Source of the DNA: an uncultured Balneola sp.
Lineage (GTDB): Bacteria > Bacteroidota > Rhodothermia > Balneolales > Balneolaceae
Reading direction: 5' to 3'
Assembly (NCBI GenBank): GCA_913058495.1
Contig: CAJXQC010000002.1
Span: 62,001 to 126,000, forward strand
Length of the DNA stretch: 64,000 nt
Positions 54,726 to 63,325 of the stretch are shown in pieces (position 1 is the first letter of the stretch; the number at the start of each line of letters is the position of its first letter). The position numbers were made by a program, and so were the translations under genes. The notes under the pieces are model-generated. The model made no database searches. It saw nothing but the letters and a program-made list of their open reading frames with translations, and was not told the DNA's origin.

Positions 54726-56573
54726 ATGCAGAACACCTTTGAACATAGTTTTAATTGGAGCTTTATTTTAAAAGCTAATCCAACCCAACTATGGCCCTAT
54801 ATTTCTGATACAAATAAATTTTTAAAATCCGCCGGACAGTTTTCTGTTCGAAAAGAATCTTTTTTGAGGGAAAACAGAAAAGGATTTCTTGAGTTAACCT
54901 CAACAAAAATTAATACCGGATATGCCTGGGTTGAGGAGCCTTATGCCTGGGAAAAACCTTTTAGATTTGGTACCTCAAGAAAATATAAAGCAAGCCTCAT
55001 CCAGTCCCTATCTTTTAATGTAAACCTAATACCTGAAAGATCTGGAACAAAACTCATCATTGATTTAAAGATCACTACTTCCAGAAAATTTATAAGGTAT
55101 TTTTTAGATCAGTACATTGAAAGAATAGTTAAAAGAAAAGTTCAAAAGTATGTATATGATTGCGATCAATCAGCTTTTACCAATACTCTTCCATATGAGC
55201 ATTCAAAGAAAACAAGACTTACAAGAAGAGCAAAAACTAAAATTAATGAAATTGAAGCTGATTTATTAGAAAAGACTCGCCGCCAACGAATAATAAATCA
55301 TCTTTTGGAATATATTCTGCAGGCTCAGGATGAAGATTTGAAAACAATACACCCCTACAGACTTGCAGAATATTGGGGGGAGAAAAAATACTCTGTTCTG
55401 AATGTATTCTTAAATGCAGCCAAGCTCAGGTTATTAGACTTCAGATGGGATGTGTTTTGTCCAAATTGCAAAAACACAAAACAAAGTTTCCGAAGAATGA
55501 GAGAGATACATTCCGATCTTCATTGTGATGCTTGCGATTGTAGTTATTCCATTGATTTCAACGAAAATCTTCATCTGGTTTTTAATCCAAATCCTCTTAT
55601 CCGTAAAATATCAAACAACACGTACTGCTACGGAGGCCCCCAAAATACACCTCAACGAGTCACTCAACATTTTTTAAAACCAGGTGAACGAAAATACTTG
55701 AATATCAGCCTCGAAGAAGGTACTTACCTTTTTAAAACCTCTGTAAATGAAGGATTTCTGAAACTCCATCTAAGAAAAGATATCGATGACGCTGCTACTA
55801 TCTTTATTACAGATGAAAACTTTGATGGACAGGACGCTACCGTCTCGATCAACCCCAACCTTACTATAGTAAACGATTCCGAACAAGATCTGATTTGCTA
55901 TATTGAGAAGGAAAATTGGCGACAAGAAGCGATTTATGCCACAGAGGTAACATCCTCTCACGATTTCAGAACTTTATTTGCTCAGGAAACATTAAAGGAT
56001 GGAGAAAAAGTTACTGCATCCAACGTAACTATTTTGTTTACAGACTTAATGAACTCGACTGATCTTTATCTACAGGAAGGCGACGAATTTGCAATCGGAC
56101 AGTTGATGAGTCACTTTAAAATTATACAACAGATTGTAGCTGAGGAACGGGGAGGAATCGTAAAAACCATTGGAGATTCTGTAATGGCTGTATTTAAAGA
56201 ACCTGTATCAGCATTAAAAGCGGTAGAAAGAATCCAGCAGATATTTTCTTCTTCTACTGCTATGGGAGAATCGTTTAAACTTAAAGCCGGGATTCATTTA
56301 GGAAATTGTACCGCTGTTAATTTAAATGATCGAATAGATTATTTTGGCACGACAGTAAATATTGCCTCTCGACTTGTAGATGTAGCAGAAGAAAAAGAGA
56401 TAGTAGTATCCGAGCCCTTCTATAATTTTGGAGATGCTGACTTATATTTACAAAACAATCGAAAAAGCTTATTTATTAAAACAGGTGAAAAGGAATTAAA
56501 AGGATTTTCCAAAGAAACTTTCAAGGTAAAACAGATTAGCATGGAAAGAACTTCATTACGACTTGTCATTTAA
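54726..56573 (+). CDS. Class III adenylate cyclase with SRPBCC-like and zinc-ribbon N-terminal part
   Basis: The 615-residue protein has an SRPBCC/START-like domain at about 1-145 (FNWSFILKANPTQLWPYISD), a helical linker resembling a winged helix (HPYRLAEYWGEKKYSVLNVF), a four-cysteine zinc ribbon near 245-275 (CPNC...CDAC), a beta-rich domain, then the cyclase domain at about 430-595. Both metal aspartates are present (VTILFTDLMNST; KTIGDSVMAVF). The Lys of KTIGD and Asp of RIDYFGTTVNIASR are the adenine-specifying pair, and Asn and Arg of TVNIASR complete the site, so it should make cAMP. No transmembrane segment. It may correspond to the DUF5939 cyclase group. Confidence 0.88.
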   Translation: MQNTFEHSFNWSFILKANPTQLWPYISDTNKFLKSAGQFSVRKESFLRENRKGFLELTSTKINTGYAWVEEPYAWEKPFRFGTSRKYKASLIQSLSFNVNLIPERSGTKLIIDLKITTSRKFIRYFLDQYIERIVKRKVQKYVYDCDQSAFTNTLPYEHSKKTRLTRRAKTKINEIEADLLEKTRRQRIINHLLEYILQAQDEDLKTIHPYRLAEYWGEKKYSVLNVFLNAAKLRLLDFRWDVFCPNCKNTKQSFRRMREIHSDLHCDACDCSYSIDFNENLHLVFNPNPLIRKISNNTYCYGGPQNTPQRVTQHFLKPGERKYLNISLEEGTYLFKTSVNEGFLKLHLRKDIDDAATIFITDENFDGQDATVSINPNLTIVNDSEQDLICYIEKENWRQEAIYATEVTSSHDFRTLFAQETLKDGEKVTASNVTILFTDLMNSTDLYLQEGDEFAIGQLMSHFKIIQQIVAEERGGIVKTIGDSVMAVFKEPVSALKAVERIQQIFSSSTAMGESFKLKAGIHLGNCTAVNLNDRIDYFGTTVNIASRLVDVAEEKEIVVSEPFYNFGDADLYLQNNRKSLFIKTGEKELKGFSKETFKVKQISMERTSLRLVI

Positions 56574-56624
56574 ACCCTTTGGTTCCATGCTAGTTTATGG
56601 GCATTGTTTTATATTAAAATAAAA

Positions 56625-57113
56625 ATGCCTGTTAAAAAACATCACCCTTCTATCAAGGACTCTACTTTGCATATGAAAGCAAAGAAAAATATAGCTTTGA
56701 TTGCCCACGACCACAGAAAAATGGATTTATTAGACTGGGCAGAATTCAATAGCGAGTTTCTCAAAAATCACAATTTGTTCGGAACAGGTACTACCGGATC
56801 TTTAGTTGCACAAAAATTAAATCTTCCGGTTTATACTTTTAAAAGCGGTCCCTTAGGTGGTGATCTCCAAATTGGAACAGCCATTGTGGATAATGAAATT
56901 GATATGATGATCTTCTTCTGGGATCCCCTTCAGGCTCAACCTCACGATGTTGATGTTAAAGCATTACAGCGAATAGCTATCGTTTATAACATTCCTTTGG
57001 CTTGTAACAGATCTTCGGCTGATTTTCTGATAACATCCCCACTTATGAATTCCAACTATGAGCGGTTTATTGTGGATTACAGCCAAAGATTTAAGAAAGA
57101 TTTAGACGATTAA
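56625..57113 (+). CDS. mgsA: Methylglyoxal synthase
   Basis: The track ORF begins at 56604; Met8 (56625, MPVKKHHP) or Met24 (56673, MKAKKNIALIAHDHRKMDL) are more likely starts. Family motifs are IALIAHDHRKMDLLDW, GTGTTGSLVAQKL, SGPLGGDLQIGTAI with the catalytic Asp, FFWDPLQAQPHDVDVKALQR with the His, and IPLACNRSSADFLI. It converts dihydroxyacetone phosphate to methylglyoxal when phosphate is short. Normal length is about 150 residues. It follows the cyclase gene at a short distance. Confidence 0.94.
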   Translation: MPVKKHHPSIKDSTLHMKAKKNIALIAHDHRKMDLLDWAEFNSEFLKNHNLFGTGTTGSLVAQKLNLPVYTFKSGPLGGDLQIGTAIVDNEIDMMIFFWDPLQAQPHDVDVKALQRIAIVYNIPLACNRSSADFLITSPLMNSNYERFIVDYSQRFKKDLDD

Positions 57114-57209
57114 AATTCTGATTCCGATTTATTACTATTGAAATATAAATTAGCTGTAGAACTGCTTATTTTAACATTACTCAATTAATAGTAGAATCAA
57201 ATTTTACTC

Positions 57210-59258
57210 ATGTCGCTAAACAGACTTCAATTCGAAAAAAGCCCCTATTTACTTCAACATAAGAATAATCCGGTAGACTGGTATCCATGGTGTGATGAAG
57301 CTTTTGAAAAAGCGGCATCAGAAAACAAACCCATTTTTTTATCCATTGGATATGCTACGTGCCATTGGTGTCATGTTATGGAACATGAGAGTTTTGAAGA
57401 TGAAGAGATCGCAAACTTATTGAACGATACGTTTATCAATATCAAAGTTGATAGAGAAGAGCGCCCTGATATAGATAGTACTTATATGACGGTGTGCCAA
57501 ATGGTGACGGGTCATGGAGGATGGCCCCTAACCATAATTATGACTCCAGATAAAAAACCTTTTTTTGCAGGAACCTACATTCCCAAAGAAGCTCGATTTC
57601 AGCGAATTGGATTAAAACAACTGATACCCGGAATAGCCGGAATGTGGAAATATGAGCCTGAAAAAATTAAAAAAGCTACAGAAAGTATTCAGGATGGATT
57701 TGATAAGTCGTTGCATTTTGAGAAAGGAACTTTCCCCGGGCTGGAAGCTGTAGAATATGCCGCTGAGCAGCTATCACAACGCTACGATGATGATCACGGT
57801 GGGTTCGGTTCAGCTCCTAAATTTCCCTCTCCACATAACTTAAGTTTCCTGCTCCGTCAGTGGTACGCTACAGGAGAAGATCGTTTCAAGCATTCGGTTG
57901 AACATACATTAACAGAAATGCGCCTTGGAGGAATTTGGGATCATATAGGATATGGGTTTCACAGATATTCCACAGACGAAAAATGGTTGCTTCCTCACTT
58001 TGAAAAAATGTTATATGATCAGGCTCTTTTAATGATCGCATACACAGAGGGTTGGCAGGTAACCGGAAATCCGTTATTTAAAGAAACTGTTTATGAGATA
58101 TTCGATTATATTTCAGACAATCTCGTTCACCCCGACGGAGGTTTCTTTTCTGCTGAAGATGCTGACTCCGATGGAGAGGAAGGTAAATTTTATATTTGGG
58201 AAGTTGATGAAATTCAAAAAATTTTATCAAAAGATGAAACAGAGTTTTTTCTGAATACTTTTAACCTATCGATAGAGGGTAATTATGAGGATGAAGCTAC
58301 TAAACAATTAACCGGCAAAAACATCCCACACCTGGAAAAATCTTTATCTAAAGCTGATTCCGAGAATTTTAATAATATCAGAAAGAAGCTTCTTTCCGCC
58401 AGAACCAACCGGTCCCGCCCTCTTCTTGATGACAAAGTTCTTACTGACTGGAACGCTCTTATGATAACTGCTTTGGCAAAAGCTAGTAGCGTATTTGATG
58501 AGGAGAGATTTCTCACCAAGGCTGAAGATGCATTCTCTTTCATTAAAGAGAATCTTTTTCAGAACGAAAACCTCTTACATCGTTTCAAAGATGGTGAAAG
58601 TAAAATTTCTGCCTTTGCGGATGATTACTCTTTTTTGATTTGGGCAACTCTTGAATTATACGAAACAACATATAATCCGGAATATCTAGATCAGGCAATT
58701 AAGTTTTCAAGAGTATTTATTGAGAAATTTTGGGACAAAGAAAGCAGTGGATTCTTTTTTACTAGCCATGACTCTGAAGAGTTACTTGGCAGACAAAAAC
58801 AGATTTACGACGGAGCAACTCCTTCCTCAAACTCCGTTGCAATGGTAAGTCTCATCAAGTTGAGCCGACTAACAGGAGAACCGGAGTTTGAAAACTATGC
58901 AAATTCAATTGGTGAGTTCTTTTCTGCAGATTTAATAAGATCAGGATCAAGTATAACCCAAGGCCTACAAGCAATACAATTTCTAAATAATAATCCGATA
59001 GAACTTGTTATCGTTGATAACACCCCACCAAATAAAGAAGATCTTTCGGGAATCAGGTCTGTATTTTCTCCTTTCAAAGTCTCCTTGTATAAAGATTCCG
59101 AATTAAATGATATTGGTAAGTTTTCCGGCTATACAGAGAAAATGGAACGAATCAACGATAGCATTACTTTTTACTATTGTTCAAATTTTGTTTGTGAAAA
59201 ACCATTTAATGATATTTTGCATGCAGAAGACCTTTTGAAATCGAATTCTTTAGCTTAA
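57210..59258 (+). CDS. YyaL/spermatogenesis-associated protein 20-like thioredoxin-domain protein
   Basis: The 682-residue protein begins with [20 protein letters not shown] and the thioredoxin-like DUF255 motif [17 protein letters not shown] near residue 48, followed by [15 protein letters not shown] and [10 protein letters not shown]. The rest is an (alpha/alpha)6-barrel of the N-acylglucosamine 2-epimerase-like type ([40 protein letters not shown]). No signal peptide. The enzyme activity of this widespread family is not established. Confidence 0.93.
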   Translation: MSLNRLQFEKSPYLLQHKNNPVDWYPWCDEAFEKAASENKPIFLSIGYATCHWCHVMEHESFEDEEIANLLNDTFINIKVDREERPDIDSTYMTVCQMVTGHGGWPLTIIMTPDKKPFFAGTYIPKEARFQRIGLKQLIPGIAGMWKYEPEKIKKATESIQDGFDKSLHFEKGTFPGLEAVEYAAEQLSQRYDDDHGGFGSAPKFPSPHNLSFLLRQWYATGEDRFKHSVEHTLTEMRLGGIWDHIGYGFHRYSTDEKWLLPHFEKMLYDQALLMIAYTEGWQVTGNPLFKETVYEIFDYISDNLVHPDGGFFSAEDADSDGEEGKFYIWEVDEIQKILSKDETEFFLNTFNLSIEGNYEDEATKQLTGKNIPHLEKSLSKADSENFNNIRKKLLSARTNRSRPLLDDKVLTDWNALMITALAKASSVFDEERFLTKAEDAFSFIKENLFQNENLLHRFKDGESKISAFADDYSFLIWATLELYETTYNPEYLDQAIKFSRVFIEKFWDKESSGFFFTSHDSEELLGRQKQIYDGATPSSNSVAMVSLIKLSRLTGEPEFENYANSIGEFFSADLIRSGSSITQGLQAIQFLNNNPIELVIVDNTPPNKEDLSGIRSVFSPFKVSLYKDSELNDIGKFSGYTEKMERINDSITFYYCSNFVCEKPFNDILHAEDLLKSNSLA

Positions 59259-59321
59259 TTTATTTAACAGTTTCAATCCAGTATGAGACTTAACTCGTAA
59301 TCTTAATCAGGAACAATAGGT

Positions 59322-59936
59322 ATGTTGTTTTTTCTTATATCTGCCATAGGTAAATTTTTAAATCAGGATAATGCCAGAGATAAAGATTTACTAAAGCGAA
59401 TTGCACGGAAAGATCCTGTTGCACTTTCACTTTTATATGATCAGTATAATCGGCTTTTATTTGGTTTGCTGTTATCCATTCTAAAAAAGAAAACGGAAGC
59501 AGAAGATTTATTGCAGGAAGTATTCAGCAATATCTGGGAAAAAGCAGATCAATACGACCCGGATAGGGGAACCGGCTATACCTGGATTGTTTCATTAACA
59601 AGAAATAAAGGAATTGATAGATTGCGTTCTAAAGTTTATAAAGAACAAAAAAAGCAGTCGACAAGTCTGGATGATGACAATGTATACCACCCATTATTTT
59701 CAAGTGAGAACAATCCATTGGAGGATACAATTTTATCGGACAGAGCAGAAATGTTGAGAAACGCATTACAAAAAATTTCTGAGAAACAAAGAAAAGTAAT
59801 ACAAATCTCATATTTCGATGGATTGAGTCAATCAGAGATTTCTGATGAATATGATATCCCATTAGGGACTGTAAAAACTAGAATGCGAGACGGAATGATG
59901 AAACTAAGAGAAATTTTATCGGGAGAGGTACAATGA
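59322..59936 (+). CDS. ECF-type RNA polymerase sigma factor
   Basis: A 204-residue sigma factor with region 2 (DPVALSLLYDQYNRLLFGLL, EAEDLLQEVFSNIWEKADQY) and region 4 (NALQKISEKQRKVIQISYFD, SQSEISDEYDIPLGTVKTRM). An extended linker lies between them. It overlaps the anti-sigma gene by four bases (ATGA), the usual arrangement. The motif CGTAATCTTAAT lies about 16 bases before the ATG and may be a promoter element. The nearest downstream target candidate is the CHRD-protein gene. Confidence 0.93.
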   Translation: MLFFLISAIGKFLNQDNARDKDLLKRIARKDPVALSLLYDQYNRLLFGLLLSILKKKTEAEDLLQEVFSNIWEKADQYDPDRGTGYTWIVSLTRNKGIDRLRSKVYKEQKKQSTSLDDDNVYHPLFSSENNPLEDTILSDRAEMLRNALQKISEKQRKVIQISYFDGLSQSEISDEYDIPLGTVKTRMRDGMMKLREILSGEVQ

Positions 59937-60730
59937 GCACTACAGACAATACAAAATTTGAAGAGCTTTGCGTCGGTTTTGTACTAAGCTCCATAACAAA
60001 GGAAGAAGAAAAAGAATTTAAATCTTTACTAGATGGAGCAACTGCAGAACAGGAACAGCTTTATCAGGATATGAAAAGTATAGCATCAGAAATGGCTTTA
60101 CTTGCATACGATCAAAAACCATCCGAAAACGTTAAAGAACAATTATTAGAAATGGCTTGGGCCTCTGTTCATGCAAGAGGTGGAGGTGCTACTGTTCACT
60201 ATCTTTCCAGATATAGAATTGCAGCAGCTGCAGCAGTCTTGTTTCTTGTAAGCTCATTAGGTTTGTTTTTCTTCAATCAAAACTTAGAAACTGATCTGGA
60301 AACACAAAAGGAATTAGTAGTTCAAAAAGAAAGAGCCATCCGTTTATTAGAGACAGAAGTCGAACAAAAATCTGAATTATTAGCAATTTTAGAAGCAAGA
60401 GATGTGGATCTTGTTTTAATGGACGGACAAGATGTAAACCCAAATGGATTTGGCAAGGTGGTATGGGATAAGGATAATGGACAAGCTTTGCTTCAAGTAG
60501 CAAATATGCCTGCCGTGCCTACTGCAAAAGAATATCAGCTATGGATTTTAATCAATGGTCAACCTTTAAGCGCCGGAGTATTTGCTGTAAATAATCCTGA
60601 AAGAGATAATTTCTTCAAAATTCAGGAACTGAATCAATCTGCAAACCAAGGTGCTTTTGCAATCACACTTGAGCCCGAGGGTGGTTCTCCTCAACCTACC
60701 GGTGCTATGTATATGCTGGGTTCTATGTAG
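59933..60730 (+). CDS. Anti-sigma factor, RskA-like
   Basis: A 265-residue protein with a short N-terminal sigma-binding helix region (FEELCVGFVLSSITKEEEKE), one membrane segment near residues 89-112 (RIAAAAAVLFLVSSLGLFFF), a coiled-coil stretch (LETDLETQKELVVQKERAIR) and a C-terminal RskA-type domain (GKVVWDKDNGQALLQVANMP, KEYQLWILINGQPLSAGVFA). It would hold the sigma factor at the membrane until regulated proteolysis. It overlaps the sigma gene and is followed by a terminator. Confidence 0.9.
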   Translation: MSTTDNTKFEELCVGFVLSSITKEEEKEFKSLLDGATAEQEQLYQDMKSIASEMALLAYDQKPSENVKEQLLEMAWASVHARGGGATVHYLSRYRIAAAAAVLFLVSSLGLFFFNQNLETDLETQKELVVQKERAIRLLETEVEQKSELLAILEARDVDLVLMDGQDVNPNGFGKVVWDKDNGQALLQVANMPAVPTAKEYQLWILINGQPLSAGVFAVNNPERDNFFKIQELNQSANQGAFAITLEPEGGSPQPTGAMYMLGSM

Positions 60731-60762
60731 ATATTATATAGTATTTATTTACGAAGACTTTG

Positions 60763-60795
60763 AAAACTCCTTCCATATTGGTTGGAGTTTTTTTT
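60763..60795 (+). terminator. Rho-independent terminator after the sigma/anti-sigma operon
   Basis: AAAACTCC and GGAGTTTT form an 8-bp stem followed by TTTTTTTTATG, 33 bases after the anti-sigma stop. Confidence 0.88.
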
Positions 60796-60879
60796 ATGTC
60801 TTTTTTTAAATAAAAACCAATCCGTCTCTCAAAACCATTCGTACTTATCACTACAGAATTTATATTTAGCGATAGAGAT

Positions 60880-60914
60880 AAGGAGTTGTAGCTTGAAAGC
60901 GCAACTCCTTTTTT
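60880..60914 (+). terminator. Orphan terminator upstream of the CHRD gene
   Basis: AAGGAGTTG and CAACTCCTT form a 9-bp stem whose interior GCTT-GA-AAGC adds a second helix; TTTTTA follows. No gene lies between this and the previous terminator at 60763, so a short non-coding transcript of about 100 bases may end here. Confidence 0.8.
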
Positions 60915-60998
60915 ATATTTCAATTCCAAATCCAATCTGAACGTAAATTTCTTTCGTAATGTTAGGTAAGTATAATAATAACTTAACTTACGAGAAAA

Positions 60999-63242
60999 AT
61001 GAATATACAAAAGATACCATTTTTGGTGACTGTTTTTTGTTTACTGTTGTTTGGTACAACTCAAATAACTAATGCACAAACAGTTTTTGAAACTACGCTT
61101 AGTGGGAGTAATGAAGTACCCACTGTAACAACTTCCGCAAACGGAAATATAACCGCTACTCTTAACGGAAACGAACTAACTGTTGAAGGTTCTTTTGAAG
61201 GACTTAGCAGTACTTATGCTGCCTCTCATTTGCACGCAGGCATGGCTGGTGAAGCAGGTGGAGTTCTTTTCGCTTTAAACGCTACAGTAGACACTGATGG
61301 AATGGGCGGAACATACACTACCGCAAATAACACTTTTACTTTATCCGGCGGTCAGGTAGATACATTAAAAGCACGCGGAATTTATGTAAATATACATTCC
61401 GAAACCTATGGTGCCGGAGAGCTTAGAGGTCAATTAGCTCCTCAAGCTGATGTTGTATTCAGAACTAATGTTTCTGGTGCACAGGAAGTACCGGTAGCTA
61501 AGACTATGGCAAGCGGCGCTCTGATCCTCGAATTAAATGGTGATTCACTATTTGTATCAGGGTCATTTAATGGACTTTCAAGCAACTATGCTGCTTCTCA
61601 TTTGCATACTGCAATGGCAGGAAGTGCCGGTGGTGTAGCAGTAACTTTAAATGCCACTGTTGCAGCTGACAATAAATCTGGAGTTTATTTAGCCGCTGAT
61701 AATAGCTTTGAACTTACCACAGATCAAAAAGCGGCACTTATGGATAGAGGCGTTTATGTAAATATCCACTCTGAGAATTTTGCTTCCGGAGAGCTAAGAG
61801 GTCAAGTTACTCCTCCGGTTACAGCTTCTTTCTTTGCCAGTTTATCAGGAAGTGCTGAAATTCCTTCTGCGAATACAAATGCCGGTGGTGCAGTTGTAGT
61901 TGAACTAACTACAGATGACTCATTAGTGGTAACTGGTACATTCGCAGAATTACAAGGCGATTTTGACGCTAGTGTTGCCGGTGGATCTCATCTGCACGCA
62001 GGGCATTCCGGAACTAACGGAATGGTTGACATATTAATTAATGCAGAAGTAGAGGCTAATTTTAAAGCAGGTGCTTATTTAGCAAAAGACAATAAATTTG
62101 CTGTTGATGCTTCTCAAATTGAGACGCTACTTAACAGAGGTTACTATGTAAACATACATACTACTACGTTTGGAGCCGGCGAACTTCGTGGGCAAGTATT
62201 AGGTGATGCCTCAGCTTATTTCAAAACGAATTTAAGCGGTTTACACGAACAACCTACTCCTGTAATTACCGAAGCTTTTGGTGCAGTAAATGTAGAGATA
62301 ACAGGTGACAGAGCTATTGTTACCGGTGGTTTTGAAGCGCTTTCAAGTGCTTACACGGCATCCCATCTACACTCAGAAAGTGTAACCGGAAGCGGTGGAG
62401 TTGAAGTAACATTAAATGCTACAGTGTCTAGTGACACAAGTGGTGTATATAATGTTTCAGATAACACATATGAGTTAACAGAAGCGCAACTTGAAGCCAT
62501 GAATAGCCAAGGTTTGTATGTAAATGTACATTCCCAAGCTGAAGCGGCAGGCGAATTAAGAGGACAGCTTCTTTTTGGTGATAATTTATTTCCTTCAAAA
62601 AGTACGTTGCTAACCCCTGCTGATGATGCAATGATTAGTGTTTCCGGAGATGTTTCTACCAGCTTCCAAGCTACATGGACAACGAGTTCAGATGTTGAAG
62701 GTGACAGTCTTACGTATACTTGGCAAGCAGCTACTGACTCACTATTTACCAATACCGTCATTAACGCTAATGTTGGTTCAAACCTGAACTATAACATAGC
62801 CTTTGGTGATCTGGATACAATTTTAGTGGATCTTGGAGTTGAATCAGGTGCCAGTGCAACAATTTACCACAGAGTAATAGCTTCTGATGGTAGCGATGAA
62901 GCATCAAGTGATACAAGATCAGCAACTTTTGAAAGAGGTACATTAACATCTAATGAAAACGATGGAATAGATACTCCAAACAGGTTCGCATTAGATCAAA
63001 ATTACCCAAATCCTTTTAACCCAAGTACAAAAATAAGCTTTTCTTTAGAAGAAGCAGCGCCAACTCAATTGGTTGTTTACAACATGCTTGGACAAAAAGT
63101 TGCTACTTTGGTTAATGAAAGATTAAGTGCAGGTAACCACACCTTCAATTTTAAAGCTGACAACTTATCTTCAGGTATTTATATCTATAGATTGCAATCA
63201 GCGAATCAAAGCTTAACTAAGAGAATGACACTGATTAAATAG
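60999..63242 (+). CDS. Secreted protein with four CHRD domains and T9SS sorting domain
   Basis: The 747-residue protein has a signal peptide (FLVTVFCLLLFGTTQITNAQ), four CHRD (chordin-type) repeats over about residues 28-527, each with an ASHLHAGMAG-like and a YVNIHSETYGAGELRGQ-like motif, a beta-rich segment near 535-640 and a T9SS sorting domain (NYPNPFNPSTKISF, YNMLGQKVATLVNERL). The domain was named from animal chordin; bacterial roles are unknown. The protein is probably displayed on the cell surface. It may be controlled by the adjacent ECF sigma factor. Confidence 0.92.
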   Translation: MNIQKIPFLVTVFCLLLFGTTQITNAQTVFETTLSGSNEVPTVTTSANGNITATLNGNELTVEGSFEGLSSTYAASHLHAGMAGEAGGVLFALNATVDTDGMGGTYTTANNTFTLSGGQVDTLKARGIYVNIHSETYGAGELRGQLAPQADVVFRTNVSGAQEVPVAKTMASGALILELNGDSLFVSGSFNGLSSNYAASHLHTAMAGSAGGVAVTLNATVAADNKSGVYLAADNSFELTTDQKAALMDRGVYVNIHSENFASGELRGQVTPPVTASFFASLSGSAEIPSANTNAGGAVVVELTTDDSLVVTGTFAELQGDFDASVAGGSHLHAGHSGTNGMVDILINAEVEANFKAGAYLAKDNKFAVDASQIETLLNRGYYVNIHTTTFGAGELRGQVLGDASAYFKTNLSGLHEQPTPVITEAFGAVNVEITGDRAIVTGGFEALSSAYTASHLHSESVTGSGGVEVTLNATVSSDTSGVYNVSDNTYELTEAQLEAMNSQGLYVNVHSQAEAAGELRGQLLFGDNLFPSKSTLLTPADDAMISVSGDVSTSFQATWTTSSDVEGDSLTYTWQAATDSLFTNTVINANVGSNLNYNIAFGDLDTILVDLGVESGASATIYHRVIASDGSDEASSDTRSATFERGTLTSNENDGIDTPNRFALDQNYPNPFNPSTKISFSLEEAAPTQLVVYNMLGQKVATLVNERLSAGNHTFNFKADNLSSGIYIYRLQSANQSLTKRMTLIK

Positions 63243-63262
63243 AATTTTAATTAGTACAAACT

Positions 63263-63297
63263 AAAAGGGAGTTTGGTAATCCAAACTCCCTTTTTTT
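63263..63297. terminator. Rho-independent terminator after the CHRD gene
   Basis: AAAAGGGAGTTTGG and CCAAACTCCCTTTT form a 14-bp stem with a TAAT loop and a T-run. It is strong on the plus strand and may also act for the DUF4412 gene converging on it. Confidence 0.93.
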
Positions 63298-63325
63298 ATA
63301 TCTCTATTTTCTTAATGTCCTGAAA

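Noticed and set aside
61080-62580. Repeated DNA pattern that might suggest tandem repeats
   Set aside because: The repetition is at protein level (four CHRD domains of about 120 residues) with diverged DNA, so it is not a tandem DNA repeat or CRISPR array.
62351-62761. 136-residue minus-strand ORF inside the CHRD gene
   Set aside because: It is the antisense of CHRD repeats; the coding strand has strong domain evidence.
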